DNA of 64,000 nt, from assembly GCA_038831005.1 (NCBI GenBank), contig JAWBKZ010000001.1, positions 1-64,000 of the forward strand. Direction: 5' to 3'. Shown in pieces: positions 18,612-28,955 of the stretch. Positions within the stretch are counted from its first letter, which is position 1; every line of letters starts with the position of its first letter. Both the position numbers and the translations under genes were made by a program. The notes under the pieces are model-generated. The model was not told the DNA's origin. It saw nothing but the letters and a program-made list of their open reading frames with translations, and searched no databases. The DNA is from Ignisphaera sp. (GTDB lineage: Archaea; Thermoproteota; Thermoprotei_A; Sulfolobales; Ignisphaeraceae).

Positions 18612-20831
18612 ATGGATATAGATAAGTTATTGAAGGAACTAGGTATTGAAGAAAAGATCAGACTTATTGTTGGTGCAGGCTTTTTTACAACAAAAATTCC
18701 TGGAGTAGCTGGAGAAACTAGAGCTATTGATCGTTTAGGCATACCTTCGATAGCTCTTAGCGATGGACCAGCAGGTATTAGAATACATCCAATTAGGTTT
18801 GGAGATAAATCTACATACTATACAACAGCTTTCCCTAACGAGATAGCTTTAGCATCTACATGGAATCCAGAAATTGTAGAGAAAGTCGGTAAAGCCATAG
18901 GTGCTGAAGCTAGAGAATACGGTATTGATGCTCTACTCGCACCAGGTATAAATATACATAGAGTACCTCTATGTGGAAGAAACTTTGAGTACTTTTCTGA
19001 AGATCCACTGCTTACAGCTATATTAGCTGCATCTTATGTCAAGGGTGTTCAATCCGAAGGTGTGGGAGCAACATTAAAACATTTTATAGCTAATGAACAA
19101 GAAACAGGCCGTATGAATATAGATGTAGTAGTTTCTGAAAGAGCGCTTAGAGAGATATATCTAAGAGCTTTTGAAATAGCCATCGAGCTTTCTAAGCCAT
19201 GGGCAGTTATGGCGGCCTACAACAAGATCTATGGAAAGTATTGTACACAAAACGAATGGCTTTTAACTAACGTGCTTAGAAATGATTGGAGATACGATGG
19301 ATTGGTAATGACTGATTGGTGGGCAGGCAATAATCCTGTTGAACAAATCAAAGCCGGTATAGATTTGATTATGCCTGGCGATGATAGAGTTGTTCAAATA
19401 CTTTTAGAAGCGTATAGAAAAGGAGAGTTAGATGAAGAAACAATAAATGCTAGAGCTAGAAGGGTTTTAGAGCTTATATCAAAATCTCTAAAATGGAAGG
19501 GGTATAAACCATCCAGCAATCCTAATCTCGAAGAAAATGCTAAAGTAGCTTATGAAGCTGCTGCAGAGGGAGCAGTACTTCTAAAGAACAATGGAGCTCT
19601 ACCGATATCTCAAGAAAAAACTGTAGCAGTATTCGGTAAAGGCTCTTACCTATCCATTAAGGGTGGTCTGGGTAGCGGAAACACATACCCAAGATATGTT
19701 GTATCTATAGTGGATGGGCTTAAGGAGAGAGGGATCAAGATAAACAACGAACTAGATAAAATCTATAGAGAAACTATGGTGCCACTCTGGTTCGATCAAG
19801 ACGCGGTAACCTGGTACAGAAACATGAGAGAATACGTGTTCAAGGAAGGTGATACACGTCTAATTTCATGGCTAGTTATAGAATTCACTGAAAGCATATT
19901 ATCACGCCTTATGGCTCTAACTATCTCGGAAGACTTTATTGACGAAGAAACTTTAGATCGTATTGCGAAAGAAAGTGATATAGCTTTAATAACTATCTCA
20001 AGAATCTCTAGTGAAGGATACGATAGGAAGGCTGTAAAAGGAGATTTCTATCTGAGAGATGACGAGTATAGATTGATACAGAAGGTCTCTGAGAAATTCC
20101 ATAGCTACGGCAAAAAGGTTGTTGTAATACTCAATATACCTAGTCCTATAGAGATCATAAGCTGGAGAGATCTCGTAGACGCTATACTTGTTGTATGGTT
20201 ATCGGGGCAAGAAATTGGTAGAGCTGTTGCAGACATTATACTAGGTAGGGTTTCACCAAGCGGAAAACTGTCAATTACGTGGCCCAAACATTTATCGGAA
20301 ATTCCAGCAATAAAGACATTTCCTGGAGAACCTAAGGAAAACCCAAAGAAGATAGTATATGAGGAGGGTATATATGTTGGCTACAGATACTACGACACGT
20401 TTGGTATAGAGCCTGCGTACGAATTTGGATATGGTCTTAGCTACACATTATTTGAATTCAGAGATCTTAAAGTATATATGGATGGTGACAGTATTGCGGC
20501 AAAGCTTAGGGTCAAAAATATTGGAAATGCTGTAGGTAAAGAAGTTGCACAACTATACGTTAGAGCACCTAGAGGTAAAATAGACAAGCCGTACCAAGAA
20601 CTTAAAGGATTCTATAAAACGAAACCATTGAAACCAGGAGAAGAAGAAGAGGTTGAGATAAAGGTACCAATAAAGTATCTAGCAGGTTATGATGGAAATA
20701 AATGGGTTATCGAGAGAGGAGAATACGAGATTAGGGTAGGTGCATCCTCTAGAGACATAAGGTTCAGAGCATTAATTACTATTGAAAAAGATGTGTGTTT
20801 TGATAAACATTGGTATAGAGTTGAATGTTAA
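18612..20831 (+). CDS. GH3 beta-glucosidase
   Basis: 739 residues without a signal peptide, so probably cytoplasmic. Order: GH3 N-terminal barrel (LSDGPAGIR, HFIANEQETGRM), the nucleophile motif GLVMTDWWAG with Asp235, the GH3 C-terminal alpha/beta domain (EGAVLLKNNGALPI, then VVWLSGQEIGRAVADIILG) and a fibronectin type III-like end (about 640-735, VKNIGNAVGKEVAQLYV). Role: release of glucose from cello-oligosaccharides or other beta-glucosides. It stands just before a cellobiose phosphorylase gene; the 246-bp gap has its own TATA box, so the two may be separately transcribed. Confidence 0.93.
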   Translation: MDIDKLLKELGIEEKIRLIVGAGFFTTKIPGVAGETRAIDRLGIPSIALSDGPAGIRIHPIRFGDKSTYYTTAFPNEIALASTWNPEIVEKVGKAIGAEAREYGIDALLAPGINIHRVPLCGRNFEYFSEDPLLTAILAASYVKGVQSEGVGATLKHFIANEQETGRMNIDVVVSERALREIYLRAFEIAIELSKPWAVMAAYNKIYGKYCTQNEWLLTNVLRNDWRYDGLVMTDWWAGNNPVEQIKAGIDLIMPGDDRVVQILLEAYRKGELDEETINARARRVLELISKSLKWKGYKPSSNPNLEENAKVAYEAAAEGAVLLKNNGALPISQEKTVAVFGKGSYLSIKGGLGSGNTYPRYVVSIVDGLKERGIKINNELDKIYRETMVPLWFDQDAVTWYRNMREYVFKEGDTRLISWLVIEFTESILSRLMALTISEDFIDEETLDRIAKESDIALITISRISSEGYDRKAVKGDFYLRDDEYRLIQKVSEKFHSYGKKVVVILNIPSPIEIISWRDLVDAILVVWLSGQEIGRAVADIILGRVSPSGKLSITWPKHLSEIPAIKTFPGEPKENPKKIVYEEGIYVGYRYYDTFGIEPAYEFGYGLSYTLFEFRDLKVYMDGDSIAAKLRVKNIGNAVGKEVAQLYVRAPRGKIDKPYQELKGFYKTKPLKPGEEEEVEIKVPIKYLAGYDGNKWVIERGEYEIRVGASSRDIRFRALITIEKDVCFDKHWYRVEC

Positions 20832-21003
20832 TACTAACCACACTATATAACCTTACTTAGATGTCACAGAGATAATCATAGCCTAGATCATGAAGTTCTA
20901 GAGAACAGTTATCTAGACTAGTCCAAACAAAGATAATTAATTGATTAATGATAACTAGAGGTATTTGGAAGATAGACATAATTTACTGGTTTCCTTAGTT
21001 AAA

Positions 21004-21012
21004 CTTTTATAC
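21004..21012 (+). promoter_or_regulatory. TATA box of the GH94 gene
   Basis: CTTTTATAC preceded by a purine-rich AGTTAAA stretch, about 66-74 bp before the ATG at 21078. It predicts a leader of around 40 nt, which contains a GAGG ribosome-binding motif near 21066. Confidence 0.5.
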
Positions 21013-21077
21013 TGTATAGTGTGCTAATAGGACACGATATCGCTAAAATATAGATAGTTGTATAGAGGCTAAGATCT

Positions 21078-23525
21078 ATGTATGGGTATTTTGATGATAA
21101 ATCACGTGAGTATGTGATAGCAAGACCCGATACCCCTACACCATGGATAAACTACATAGGTCAGGAAGAATACTTCGGATTAATCTCAAATACAGCTGGA
21201 GGTTATAGTTTCTATAGAGATCCTAGGTATAGACGTATCACACGCTATAGGTATCACGGAATTCCGGCAGATCAACCAGGTAGGTATATATACATAAGGG
21301 ATTCTGAAACAAGTGAGTACTGGTCTCCTACATGGCAACCCATAAAGAAACTTCTCGACTTCTATGAATGTAGACATGGTCTAGGATACACAAAGATAAA
21401 GTCAAAGTACAAGGGTATAGCAACAGAGATAACATATTTTGTTCCGCTAGGCCAGACATTTGAGGTTTGGAGATTGAAGATAAAGAACGAAAGAGATAGG
21501 GCATCAAATCTAGATATATTCTCATATACAGAGTTCTGTTTCTGGGATGCTCTAGACGATATGACAAACTTCCAGAGAAATCTCAATATAGGAGAAGTCG
21601 AGGTTGAAGATAGCGTAATATATCATAAGACTGGGTATAGAGAAAGAAGAAACCATTTCGCCTTCTTTGCATGTTCAGAACCCATAGTTGGTTTCGATAC
21701 AGTAAGAGAAGAATTCATAGGTGTGTATAGAGGTCTAGAGAACCCTATAGTTGTTGAAGAAGGAGTCTCAAGAAATTCTGTAGCATATGGAGGTTCTGTT
21801 ATAGGTTCACATCACATCAAGTTGAGTCTTAAGCCTGGAGAAGAACGTGAAGTAATCTTCATACTAGGTTACTCAGAAAATCCTTTAGAAGAGAAATTCG
21901 AAGCTCCTAACGTTATAAACAAGAAGCATGTTAAAGAATTACTTAAAGAATATATGAATCCCAGTAAACTTGATGAAGCTTTCCAAGAACTTAAGAGGTA
22001 CTGGGACAACTTATTATCAATAATACAAGTTGAGACACCTGATGAAGACGTTAACCGAATCATTAATATATGGAATCAGTATCAAATATTTGTAACATTC
22101 AATTTAGCTAGAAGTGCTTCATATTATGAATCCGGTATAGCTAGGGGAATAGGGTTTAGAGACTCTAACCAAGACGTACTTGGAGCAATCCATATGTTTC
22201 CTGAAAGAGTTCGCCAAAGAATACTTGATCTAGCATCAATACAATTGCCAGATGGAAGTACATATCATCAGTACCAACCAATAACGAAGAGAGGCAACAA
22301 AGAAATTGGTGGGGGATTCAATGACGACCCTCTATGGCTCATAATCTCTACAGCTGCATATATCAAGGAAACAGGCGACTATTCAATACTATACGAAATG
22401 GTTCCATACGATAGTACTCCTGGAACAGAAACATCTCTATACGATCATCTCAAAAAATCTATAGAATACATTGTGAATAATCTAGGACCACACAAATTAC
22501 CACTAATAGGTCATGCTGATTGGAATGACTGTCTAAACTTTAACGTACTATCAATGAACCCTGATGAATCTTTCCAGACAGCACCAGATAGAACTGATGG
22601 AAAGACAGCTGAATCAGTCTTCATAGCATGTCAATTTGTTTTAGCAGCTAAAGAACTTGCAGAAATAGCTGAACACATAGGTCGTAAAGATGATGCAGCA
22701 TACTTCCGTAAACTAGCGCAAGATATGGCTAGTAGAGTTCTTGAACATGGATGGGATGGTGAATGGTTCTTAAGAGCATATGATGCGTTTGGTAACAAAG
22801 TAGGGACCAAAGATTGTGAGGAAGGTAAGATATTCATTGAACCTCAAGGAATGTGTATTATGGCTGGTATAGGGTTAGATGATGGTAAAGCTATAAAAGC
22901 TTTGGATTCAGTAAAGATGTATCTAGCAACACTTCACGGCATAATACTTCATTGGCCTCCATACACAAAATACTATGTGAATCTAGGTGAAATTTCTAGT
23001 TATCCACCAGGACATAAAGAAAATGCAAGCATATTCTGTCATCCTAATTCATGGATAATTATAGCTGAAGCTATTGCTGGTCGAGGAGATAATGCATTAG
23101 ATTACTACAAAAGATTGAATCCATCAGCAAGACACTCTATAGCTCATATACATAAAGCAGAACCATATGTTTATGCACAAACAATAGCAGGACCAGCATC
23201 AAAGTATTTCGGTATGGCTAGAAACTCGTGGCTCACAGGAACAGCCTCGTGGATGTTTGTAGCTTTAACACAGTGGATATTAGGTGTAAGACCAACATAT
23301 GATGGTCTTATAATAGATCCATGTATACCGAGGAATTGGAGTTACTTCAAAATGGTAAGAAAATTTAGAGGGGCTACGTACGTAATAGAGGTTAAAAACG
23401 AAGAACATGTGAATCGTGGAATAAAACAGGTATATGTTGATGGTAAACCAATAGAAGGAAATAAGATTCCGATATTTAACGATAATAAGGTACACAATGT
23501 TTTAGTGATCATGGGGAGCAAGTAG
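21078..23525 (+). CDS. GH94 cellobiose (cello-oligosaccharide) phosphorylase
   Basis: 815 residues, the usual length of cellobiose phosphorylases. The N-terminal beta-sandwich starts MYGYFDD and contains [20 protein letters not shown]. The alpha/alpha-barrel carries the GFRDSNQD motif (359-366) with the catalytic acid, then STYHQYQP and [10 protein letters not shown], and [10 protein letters not shown] around 475. The C-terminal part has GSASWM-like GTASWMF. The enzyme splits cellobiose with phosphate into glucose-1-phosphate and glucose in the cytoplasm, saving ATP. With the GH3 gene it gives two ways to use cellobiose. Cellodextrin or a related glucan disaccharide is a possible alternative substrate. 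Confidence 0.92.
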   Translation: MYGYFDDKSREYVIARPDTPTPWINYIGQEEYFGLISNTAGGYSFYRDPRYRRITRYRYHGIPADQPGRYIYIRDSETSEYWSPTWQPIKKLLDFYECRHGLGYTKIKSKYKGIATEITYFVPLGQTFEVWRLKIKNERDRASNLDIFSYTEFCFWDALDDMTNFQRNLNIGEVEVEDSVIYHKTGYRERRNHFAFFACSEPIVGFDTVREEFIGVYRGLENPIVVEEGVSRNSVAYGGSVIGSHHIKLSLKPGEEREVIFILGYSENPLEEKFEAPNVINKKHVKELLKEYMNPSKLDEAFQELKRYWDNLLSIIQVETPDEDVNRIINIWNQYQIFVTFNLARSASYYESGIARGIGFRDSNQDVLGAIHMFPERVRQRILDLASIQLPDGSTYHQYQPITKRGNKEIGGGFNDDPLWLIISTAAYIKETGDYSILYEMVPYDSTPGTETSLYDHLKKSIEYIVNNLGPHKLPLIGHADWNDCLNFNVLSMNPDESFQTAPDRTDGKTAESVFIACQFVLAAKELAEIAEHIGRKDDAAYFRKLAQDMASRVLEHGWDGEWFLRAYDAFGNKVGTKDCEEGKIFIEPQGMCIMAGIGLDDGKAIKALDSVKMYLATLHGIILHWPPYTKYYVNLGEISSYPPGHKENASIFCHPNSWIIIAEAIAGRGDNALDYYKRLNPSARHSIAHIHKAEPYVYAQTIAGPASKYFGMARNSWLTGTASWMFVALTQWILGVRPTYDGLIIDPCIPRNWSYFKMVRKFRGATYVIEVKNEEHVNRGIKQVYVDGKPIEGNKIPIFNDNKVHNVLVIMGSK

Positions 23526-23816
23526 ATATCAAGGCCTAATTTTTTGTTGATATCGTACCAATACTTTTTAGAAAACAGACTAAGAAGTTTAGTAGAATAT
23601 CAGAATCTCAATGTTGTAAGGTATCGTTGTAGAATTCAGATATTATGAAGCTCTATAAAAATATAATTTAGAGCGTATTAGTGAATCTAGGAGGTTAATA
23701 ACTTGTTCAAGAAGTAGACTAGTTTTATCAACTATTCGGTACATAGGTGGCTCACCACCTTATTAGTGTCTCTAATCAAATTCTATATAGTCGTATTGTA
23801 TTTTAGAGGCGATCTG

Positions 23817-24578
23817 ATGAGCAATATATTGTTAAATAAGATATCGAAAGGAAAAACAGTTTTTGGTACATGGATCACCATAGCTTATCCGGAAATTGTT
23901 GAAGCCCTTTCATTACTACCTTTTGATTGGTTTGTCTTTGATATGGAGCATGCACCTCTAGATGTTAGAGATGTCGAGTTTCTTTTAATGGCCATAAAGA
24001 GAAACCATATTGTTCCTATAGTGAGAGTTCCGTGGAACGATTTCGTTATAGTTAAACGAGTTCTAGACATAGGCTCTAAAGGTGTTCTCTTTCCGCAAAT
24101 AGGTTCTAAAGAAGAAGCAGAACTAGCTATAAGATCTGTTAAATATCCTCCTGAAGGTGTTAGAGGGGTAGGTCCCAGAAGATGTATTATGTATGGACTT
24201 GAGGATGTTAGGGAGTACTTTAGAAAGGCTAATAGCGAAATAATCGTTATAGTACAGATAGAAACGCTTAATGCCATAAACAATCTTGAGCAGGTAGTTT
24301 CACTAGAAGGCATTCACGGTGTTTTCGTTGGACCATATGATCTCTCTGCACAACTAGGAATATTTGGTGAATTCTCCAGCACTAAATATATAGAGACTAT
24401 AAAGAGAATAGCTGAAACAGCTAAGCGATACAATAAGATAGCAGGTATACATACGTTTAGCGTAGAAGATGCTCTAGAGAAAATAGATATGGGTTTTAAC
24501 TTCATAGCTATATCAAGCGACATAGGGTTCACTATAGGAGGAGCAAAGAGGTTTCTCAAAGAACTCAATATACTGTAA
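23817..24578 (+). CDS. HpcH/HpaI family aldolase
   Basis: 253 residues from the ATG at 23817, which has GAGG shortly upstream; an upstream TTG-type start at 23766 would add a hydrophobic extension that does not fit the family. Family marks: FGTWITIAYPEIVEAL, FDMEHAPLD with the catalytic region, RVPWNDFVIVKRVLDIGSKG, and the metal ligands in QIET and GVFVGPYDLSAQLG. Such enzymes cleave 2-keto-3-deoxy acids, for example 2-dehydro-3-deoxyglucarate or 4-hydroxy-2-ketoheptanedioate, to pyruvate and an aldehyde. The precise substrate is unknown. Its place after the sugar genes suggests sugar-acid breakdown. Confidence 0.87.
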   Translation: MSNILLNKISKGKTVFGTWITIAYPEIVEALSLLPFDWFVFDMEHAPLDVRDVEFLLMAIKRNHIVPIVRVPWNDFVIVKRVLDIGSKGVLFPQIGSKEEAELAIRSVKYPPEGVRGVGPRRCIMYGLEDVREYFRKANSEIIVIVQIETLNAINNLEQVVSLEGIHGVFVGPYDLSAQLGIFGEFSSTKYIETIKRIAETAKRYNKIAGIHTFSVEDALEKIDMGFNFIAISSDIGFTIGGAKRFLKELNIL

Positions 24579-24786
24579 TTACTTTGCCTGAGATTATCAC
24601 CGCTATACGCATCTTAATATTATCTAAATGCTTTAGATACTGGGATCTAACTCATATGTATTATTTGAATCAATAGAAAACAACCCTTTATGCTTAGATA
24701 TGTAAAAAATATCGAAAAGAATCTTCTTGTAAATTTATTTTGTGATAAAGAGTTATTGTCGTTTAATATATGTAGAGGTACTTTGC

Positions 24787-25890
24787 ATGTCTATACCTTA
24801 TGATGAAATATTCAGCTATTTAAAGATTTTAAGTGAAGCCGTGGGACCCTCAGGACGCGAACACGATATAAGAAGAGTAGTTATTGATATGGTTAAAGAT
24901 TTTGCAGACAAGATTTGGATAGACTCTATAGGTAACGTAATTGCTGTTAAAAAGGGTAAGCCGGGGGATTCGAAACTTATGGTAGCTGCGCACATGGATG
25001 AGATCGGAATGTTTGTAACACATGTAGAAGATAGTGGATTTCTGCGTGTTCAACCTGTAGGTGGTGTGTCAGAAAGGGCGCTAGTTTTCCAGAGGGTTAT
25101 TGTTAAAACTAAGGATGGAAAAATGTACAGAGGCGTTGTAGGACTGAAGCCTCCTCATGCCATTAAACCGGAAGAAATTAGACAGATACCAGAGATTAGA
25201 GAGCTGTTCGTCGATGTTGGCGCATCTTCTAGAGATGAAGTAAAGAATATGGGTATCGATATAGGTGATATAGTAGTGCTTGATAGAGACGTTATTAAGA
25301 TAGGTAGCAACCGTATAACGGGTAAAGCTTTTGATGATAGATTGGGTGTAGTTGTAGCAATTAAAGCCTTCCAGTCTATGGAGAACAGTAACGTTGATGT
25401 ATATCTCGCACTAACGGTTCAAGAAGAAGTTGGTTTGAAGGGTGCCCGAACAGCCGCTTTTGCTATAGATCCCCATGTAGCTTTAGCTATAGATACAACA
25501 ATTGCGAACGATATTCCTGGGGTTTCCCCAAATGAATGGTGTACTGCTCTAGGAAAAGGACCTGCTATAAAAGTTGCTGATGGTAGAAATGCCTCAGGTA
25601 TAATAGTTCACAAAGAAATAGTAGATAAACTTATAGAGGTAGCAAATATGCTCAACATACCTTACCAATTGGAGATTCTAGCAGGAGGAACAACAGATGC
25701 ATCTGCTATTCAGTTAAACAGAGAAGGAGTACCCACAGGAGCTGTATCGATACCTACAAGATATCTACATTCATCAGTTGAGGTAGCAGATCTAAACGAT
25801 ATAGTTAATGCAGTTAAACTGATTAAAGGATTTACTGAAACCGTATCAAGTGATTGGATAAAAAGACTAAGAGGGCTAGAGGTTAAGTAA
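24787..25890 (+). CDS. M42 family metallo-aminopeptidase
   Basis: About 367 residues from the ATG at 24787; an upstream in-frame start at 24742 adds 15 residues before the family's usual beginning. Ligands of the di-metal centre are visible: AAHMDEIG (His and Asp), GKAFDDRLG (Asp), QEEVGLKGA (Glu pair), AIDTT (Asp) and YLHSSVE (His). M42 enzymes form large tetrahedral peptidase complexes that trim peptides in the cytoplasm; some family members were once labelled endoglucanases, and that label should not be taken as evidence of cellulase activity. It is likely a peptidase. Confidence 0.9.
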   Translation: MSIPYDEIFSYLKILSEAVGPSGREHDIRRVVIDMVKDFADKIWIDSIGNVIAVKKGKPGDSKLMVAAHMDEIGMFVTHVEDSGFLRVQPVGGVSERALVFQRVIVKTKDGKMYRGVVGLKPPHAIKPEEIRQIPEIRELFVDVGASSRDEVKNMGIDIGDIVVLDRDVIKIGSNRITGKAFDDRLGVVVAIKAFQSMENSNVDVYLALTVQEEVGLKGARTAAFAIDPHVALAIDTTIANDIPGVSPNEWCTALGKGPAIKVADGRNASGIIVHKEIVDKLIEVANMLNIPYQLEILAGGTTDASAIQLNREGVPTGAVSIPTRYLHSSVEVADLNDIVNAVKLIKGFTETVSSDWIKRLRGLEVK

Positions 25891-26052
25891 ATTAAATGAG
25901 TGCTCTATTTTCAAAATAGTTTGAGCACAATCATAATCATGTACTGCTGACTTTAGCGATTCGTTCATCGTATCATAAATCATTACTCGAAGACTTTATT
26001 ATCTTGGTTAGAGATCTACGCACTTAAATATTGATTAAGATGATACACAAGG

Positions 26053-27693
26053 TTGTATATCGTGCTGCTGTTTAGAATCAAAAATCATGATTCACCATCG
26101 ATACTTGAAATAGATATGCTTAATGCTATTGCTGATAAGATTCACGAAAGTGTTATACCTCTATATAGATTAAATCCTATTAAAGTTGCTAAATACGGTA
26201 TAGAAAGAGCTCTTAAGCTTCTAGAAGATCTTAATGTATATGTTCCTGAAGATGTTCAGAGAGTTATTAGAGAAATAGCTAGAGACAATATCGATGTATA
26301 CATAGATTTTGATGAACTTGGATTAATATTGTATGCACATGACACCAGTTTTATCGATACGCTTAAGGCAAAGAACCTAGTGTATTACGATGAAGAAAAA
26401 GGATTATGGCGAAGTTTGCCCAAGGATCTGAATATAGTTCTAGACGTAGCATATATGAAGGGGTACAGATGTAGAACATCGTTCACCATAGACTACAGTC
26501 TAGGCATAGAACTCAAACTAAAGGTGGCTCTAAGAGATTATCAAGAAGAAGCATATAGAAAATGGCGAGAAAATAATTGCAGAGGTATTGTAGCCCTACC
26601 TGTTGCTGCAGGCAAGACACATATTGCTTTAAAAGCTGTTGAAGATCTTAAAATGAAGACGCTCGTACTTGTTCCAACGATAGATCTACTCCATCAATGG
26701 AGAGATAATATTGCTAAGTTTTTGGGGATACCTAGAGATATTATAGCCATCTATGGTGGAGGTAGTAGAGATATAGGAGATATAACTGTTATGACTTACG
26801 ATTCAGCTTCAATAAATCTCCATAAATACTTCAACATATTTGGACTTATTGTTCTCGATGAATGTCATCATTCAGTTTCTCAATCATATAGAAACGCACT
26901 CACTATGAGTACAGCACCATGTAGATTAGGATTAACAGCTACGCCTTTCAGATCTGATGGGCTTCACAGATATTATGAACATATCATAGGGCCTATAGTC
27001 TACTTCATAGAGAAGGATGTTCTACAATCTAGAGGATATTTGGCTAGTCATCGAGAGGAGAAAATTTATGTAGAATTATCTAGAGAAGAATTAGAAATGT
27101 ATAAGAAATATATAAAGATGTATCTGGATTTCTGTAAAAAGAAGTTACCTAACGTCAGGGATCCTAAAAAGAGGTTCCAGAGGGTTCTTAGAATGGTTGG
27201 TAGGGATCCTGAGGCTAGAGAAGCTTTAAGAGCCAAACATAGGGCTAGGAGAATAGCTCTATCAACAGATAAAAAGATCAGAGTTGTTGAAGAGCTTCTT
27301 AGTAAATATAGAGATGAAAAGATACTGGTATTCTCTAGATACACAGATATAGTCAGAAAGATATCGAGACTATTTCTTATACCCAGAATACTTCATGATA
27401 CTCCTGAAGACGAGAGAAAAAAGTATCTGGATATGTTTAGACGTGGAGAGATAAGGATACTAGCAACCGCCATGGCTCTAGACGAAGGTGTTGACGTGCC
27501 TGATGCATCTGTGGCTATAGTTGTGAGTGGTACAGGTTCTTATAGAGAGTATATTCAGCGACTTGGAAGAATACTTAGACCTAAAGATAGAGAAGCTGTA
27601 CTTATCGAGATAATAACTAAGAGGACAGATGAACCATCACTAGCGAAAAGAAGAAGAAAATTCGAGATATTTAATGAAGATGAAGCTAGATGA
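26053..27693 (+). CDS. XPB-type superfamily 2 DNA helicase
   Basis: 546 residues with an N-terminal damage-recognition-like domain (1-160), then RecA-like motifs: Walker A ALPVAAGKT (182-189), DECHHS (269-274), GLTATPFR (about 295), and a C-terminal helicase domain with VFSRYTD, ATAMALDEGVDVPDA and QRLGRILRP. Archaeal XPB opens damaged DNA and works with the Bax1 nuclease, encoded by the next gene with a 4-bp ATGA overlap. The listed start is a TTG; a GTG at 26062 with AAGG 9 nt upstream is equally plausible and would remove three residues. Confidence 0.92.
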   Translation: MYIVLLFRIKNHDSPSILEIDMLNAIADKIHESVIPLYRLNPIKVAKYGIERALKLLEDLNVYVPEDVQRVIREIARDNIDVYIDFDELGLILYAHDTSFIDTLKAKNLVYYDEEKGLWRSLPKDLNIVLDVAYMKGYRCRTSFTIDYSLGIELKLKVALRDYQEEAYRKWRENNCRGIVALPVAAGKTHIALKAVEDLKMKTLVLVPTIDLLHQWRDNIAKFLGIPRDIIAIYGGGSRDIGDITVMTYDSASINLHKYFNIFGLIVLDECHHSVSQSYRNALTMSTAPCRLGLTATPFRSDGLHRYYEHIIGPIVYFIEKDVLQSRGYLASHREEKIYVELSREELEMYKKYIKMYLDFCKKKLPNVRDPKKRFQRVLRMVGRDPEAREALRAKHRARRIALSTDKKIRVVEELLSKYRDEKILVFSRYTDIVRKISRLFLIPRILHDTPEDERKKYLDMFRRGEIRILATAMALDEGVDVPDASVAIVVSGTGSYREYIQRLGRILRPKDREAVLIEIITKRTDEPSLAKRRRKFEIFNEDEAR

Positions 27694-28928
27694 CCTACGG
27701 TAGACAAAACCTCAAACTTATACATAAACGTAATGTGTGTTATCCATACTATCTAGGTGTTGATAGAGATAGAGATTTAATTAAAGATGTAATAGAGTTT
27801 TATGAAGATAATGTAGGGAAAAGATATGGTGATATAGATTGGGAAGAGCTTAAGATTATTGTTGGTGACGATAAACTCTACAAAGCTCTAATAAAGATTA
27901 TGGGACACTTCTATAAACCTGTAAATGAAAATCTACGGAACCTAGATCCAAAGAATTTAAGGGCTAGAGCTTTCCAGCTTGTTAATAAGCTTTATGGAGG
28001 TTTTGTACCATCAAATATCAGAGATGAGGCTCTTGAGAAAATAAAGAGTCTATTGGGGATTGATTCTAAAGAATGTCTAGACACAATTCTGTGGATTGAT
28101 GAAGTAGATGAAGCAGTGCTTAAAAAGGTTAGAGAAGTATCTATAGAGGATGTAGTTAAAGTATTCAATCTAGAGACATTGGATACAATATTTGTCAACT
28201 CATATAGAATGTTTATCGACATCTATAGGTATGAGAAATCCATAGGTCTAATAGCTAAAGTTGTTGGAAGAACATCAAAACTCCATGGAATTGTATACAA
28301 TATGAGGTACAGCAACGATTTACTAAAAATCACTATAGAAGGTCCTAGAGCATTGTTTAAGAGATCTCTATCATCATATGGTTCTAGAATAACTTTATTG
28401 ATTACAAATATACTGCCTCTATTATCTAGATCGAGTAGATGGTCTATATACACATATATCTATAGATCGAGAGCCCCATCAAAAATGATAGTCATGTCCA
28501 ACAAATTTAAACCATTGATAGGTTCAATAGATCGAGAATATTCTTTAAAGGAAATTTTTGATAGTTCTGTAGAGGAATCTATATATAATGTACTTCGTTC
28601 GCTAGGTATAGATATAGTTAGAGAAGAAGAACCAATAGCATTGGGAGATCTAGTGTATATACCCGACTTTAAAATATCTATAGATAGTAGAACGTTCTAC
28701 GTAGAGATTGTTGGCTATTGGAGAAAAGAATACATTGAGAAAAAAATCTATAAATTAAACGAGGTTTCAAAAATAAACAAAAACATTATAGTTATTGCTG
28801 ATGAAAAACTAAAGCCCTATCTCGAGAAACTAAGAATACCTGTAATATATTATACCCTTGCTTATGGTAGACCTATGCTAAATTACCGAAAAATTTTAGA
28901 AATAATTGGATGGAGTACCAGTAGATAA
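27690..28928 (+). CDS. bax1: Bax1 (DUF790) nuclease, partner of XPB
   Basis: 412 residues. The gene overlaps the XPB stop by 4 bp, the conserved archaeal XPB-Bax1 arrangement. The N-terminal and middle regions are helical; the C-terminal part has a PD-(D/E)xK-like nuclease core: LVYIPDFKI (Asp), then FYVEIVGYW (Glu) and a downstream KIYKLNE with Lys. Bax1 is a flap/bubble-specific endonuclease that stimulates and is positioned by XPB, in a nucleotide-excision-like repair. The call rests on this pairing and the C-terminal pattern. Confidence 0.87.
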   Translation: MTYGRQNLKLIHKRNVCYPYYLGVDRDRDLIKDVIEFYEDNVGKRYGDIDWEELKIIVGDDKLYKALIKIMGHFYKPVNENLRNLDPKNLRARAFQLVNKLYGGFVPSNIRDEALEKIKSLLGIDSKECLDTILWIDEVDEAVLKKVREVSIEDVVKVFNLETLDTIFVNSYRMFIDIYRYEKSIGLIAKVVGRTSKLHGIVYNMRYSNDLLKITIEGPRALFKRSLSSYGSRITLLITNILPLLSRSSRWSIYTYIYRSRAPSKMIVMSNKFKPLIGSIDREYSLKEIFDSSVEESIYNVLRSLGIDIVREEEPIALGDLVYIPDFKISIDSRTFYVEIVGYWRKEYIEKKIYKLNEVSKINKNIIVIADEKLKPYLEKLRIPVIYYTLAYGRPMLNYRKILEIIGWSTSR

Positions 28929-28955
28929 TCAGTACCACCTAAAGTATCCTAAGAA

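Noticed and set aside
24787-25890. Cellulase label for the M42 gene because of the nearby cellulase genes
   Set aside because: The metal-ligand pattern is that of aminopeptidases; the historical endoglucanase label in this family is not supported by sequence.
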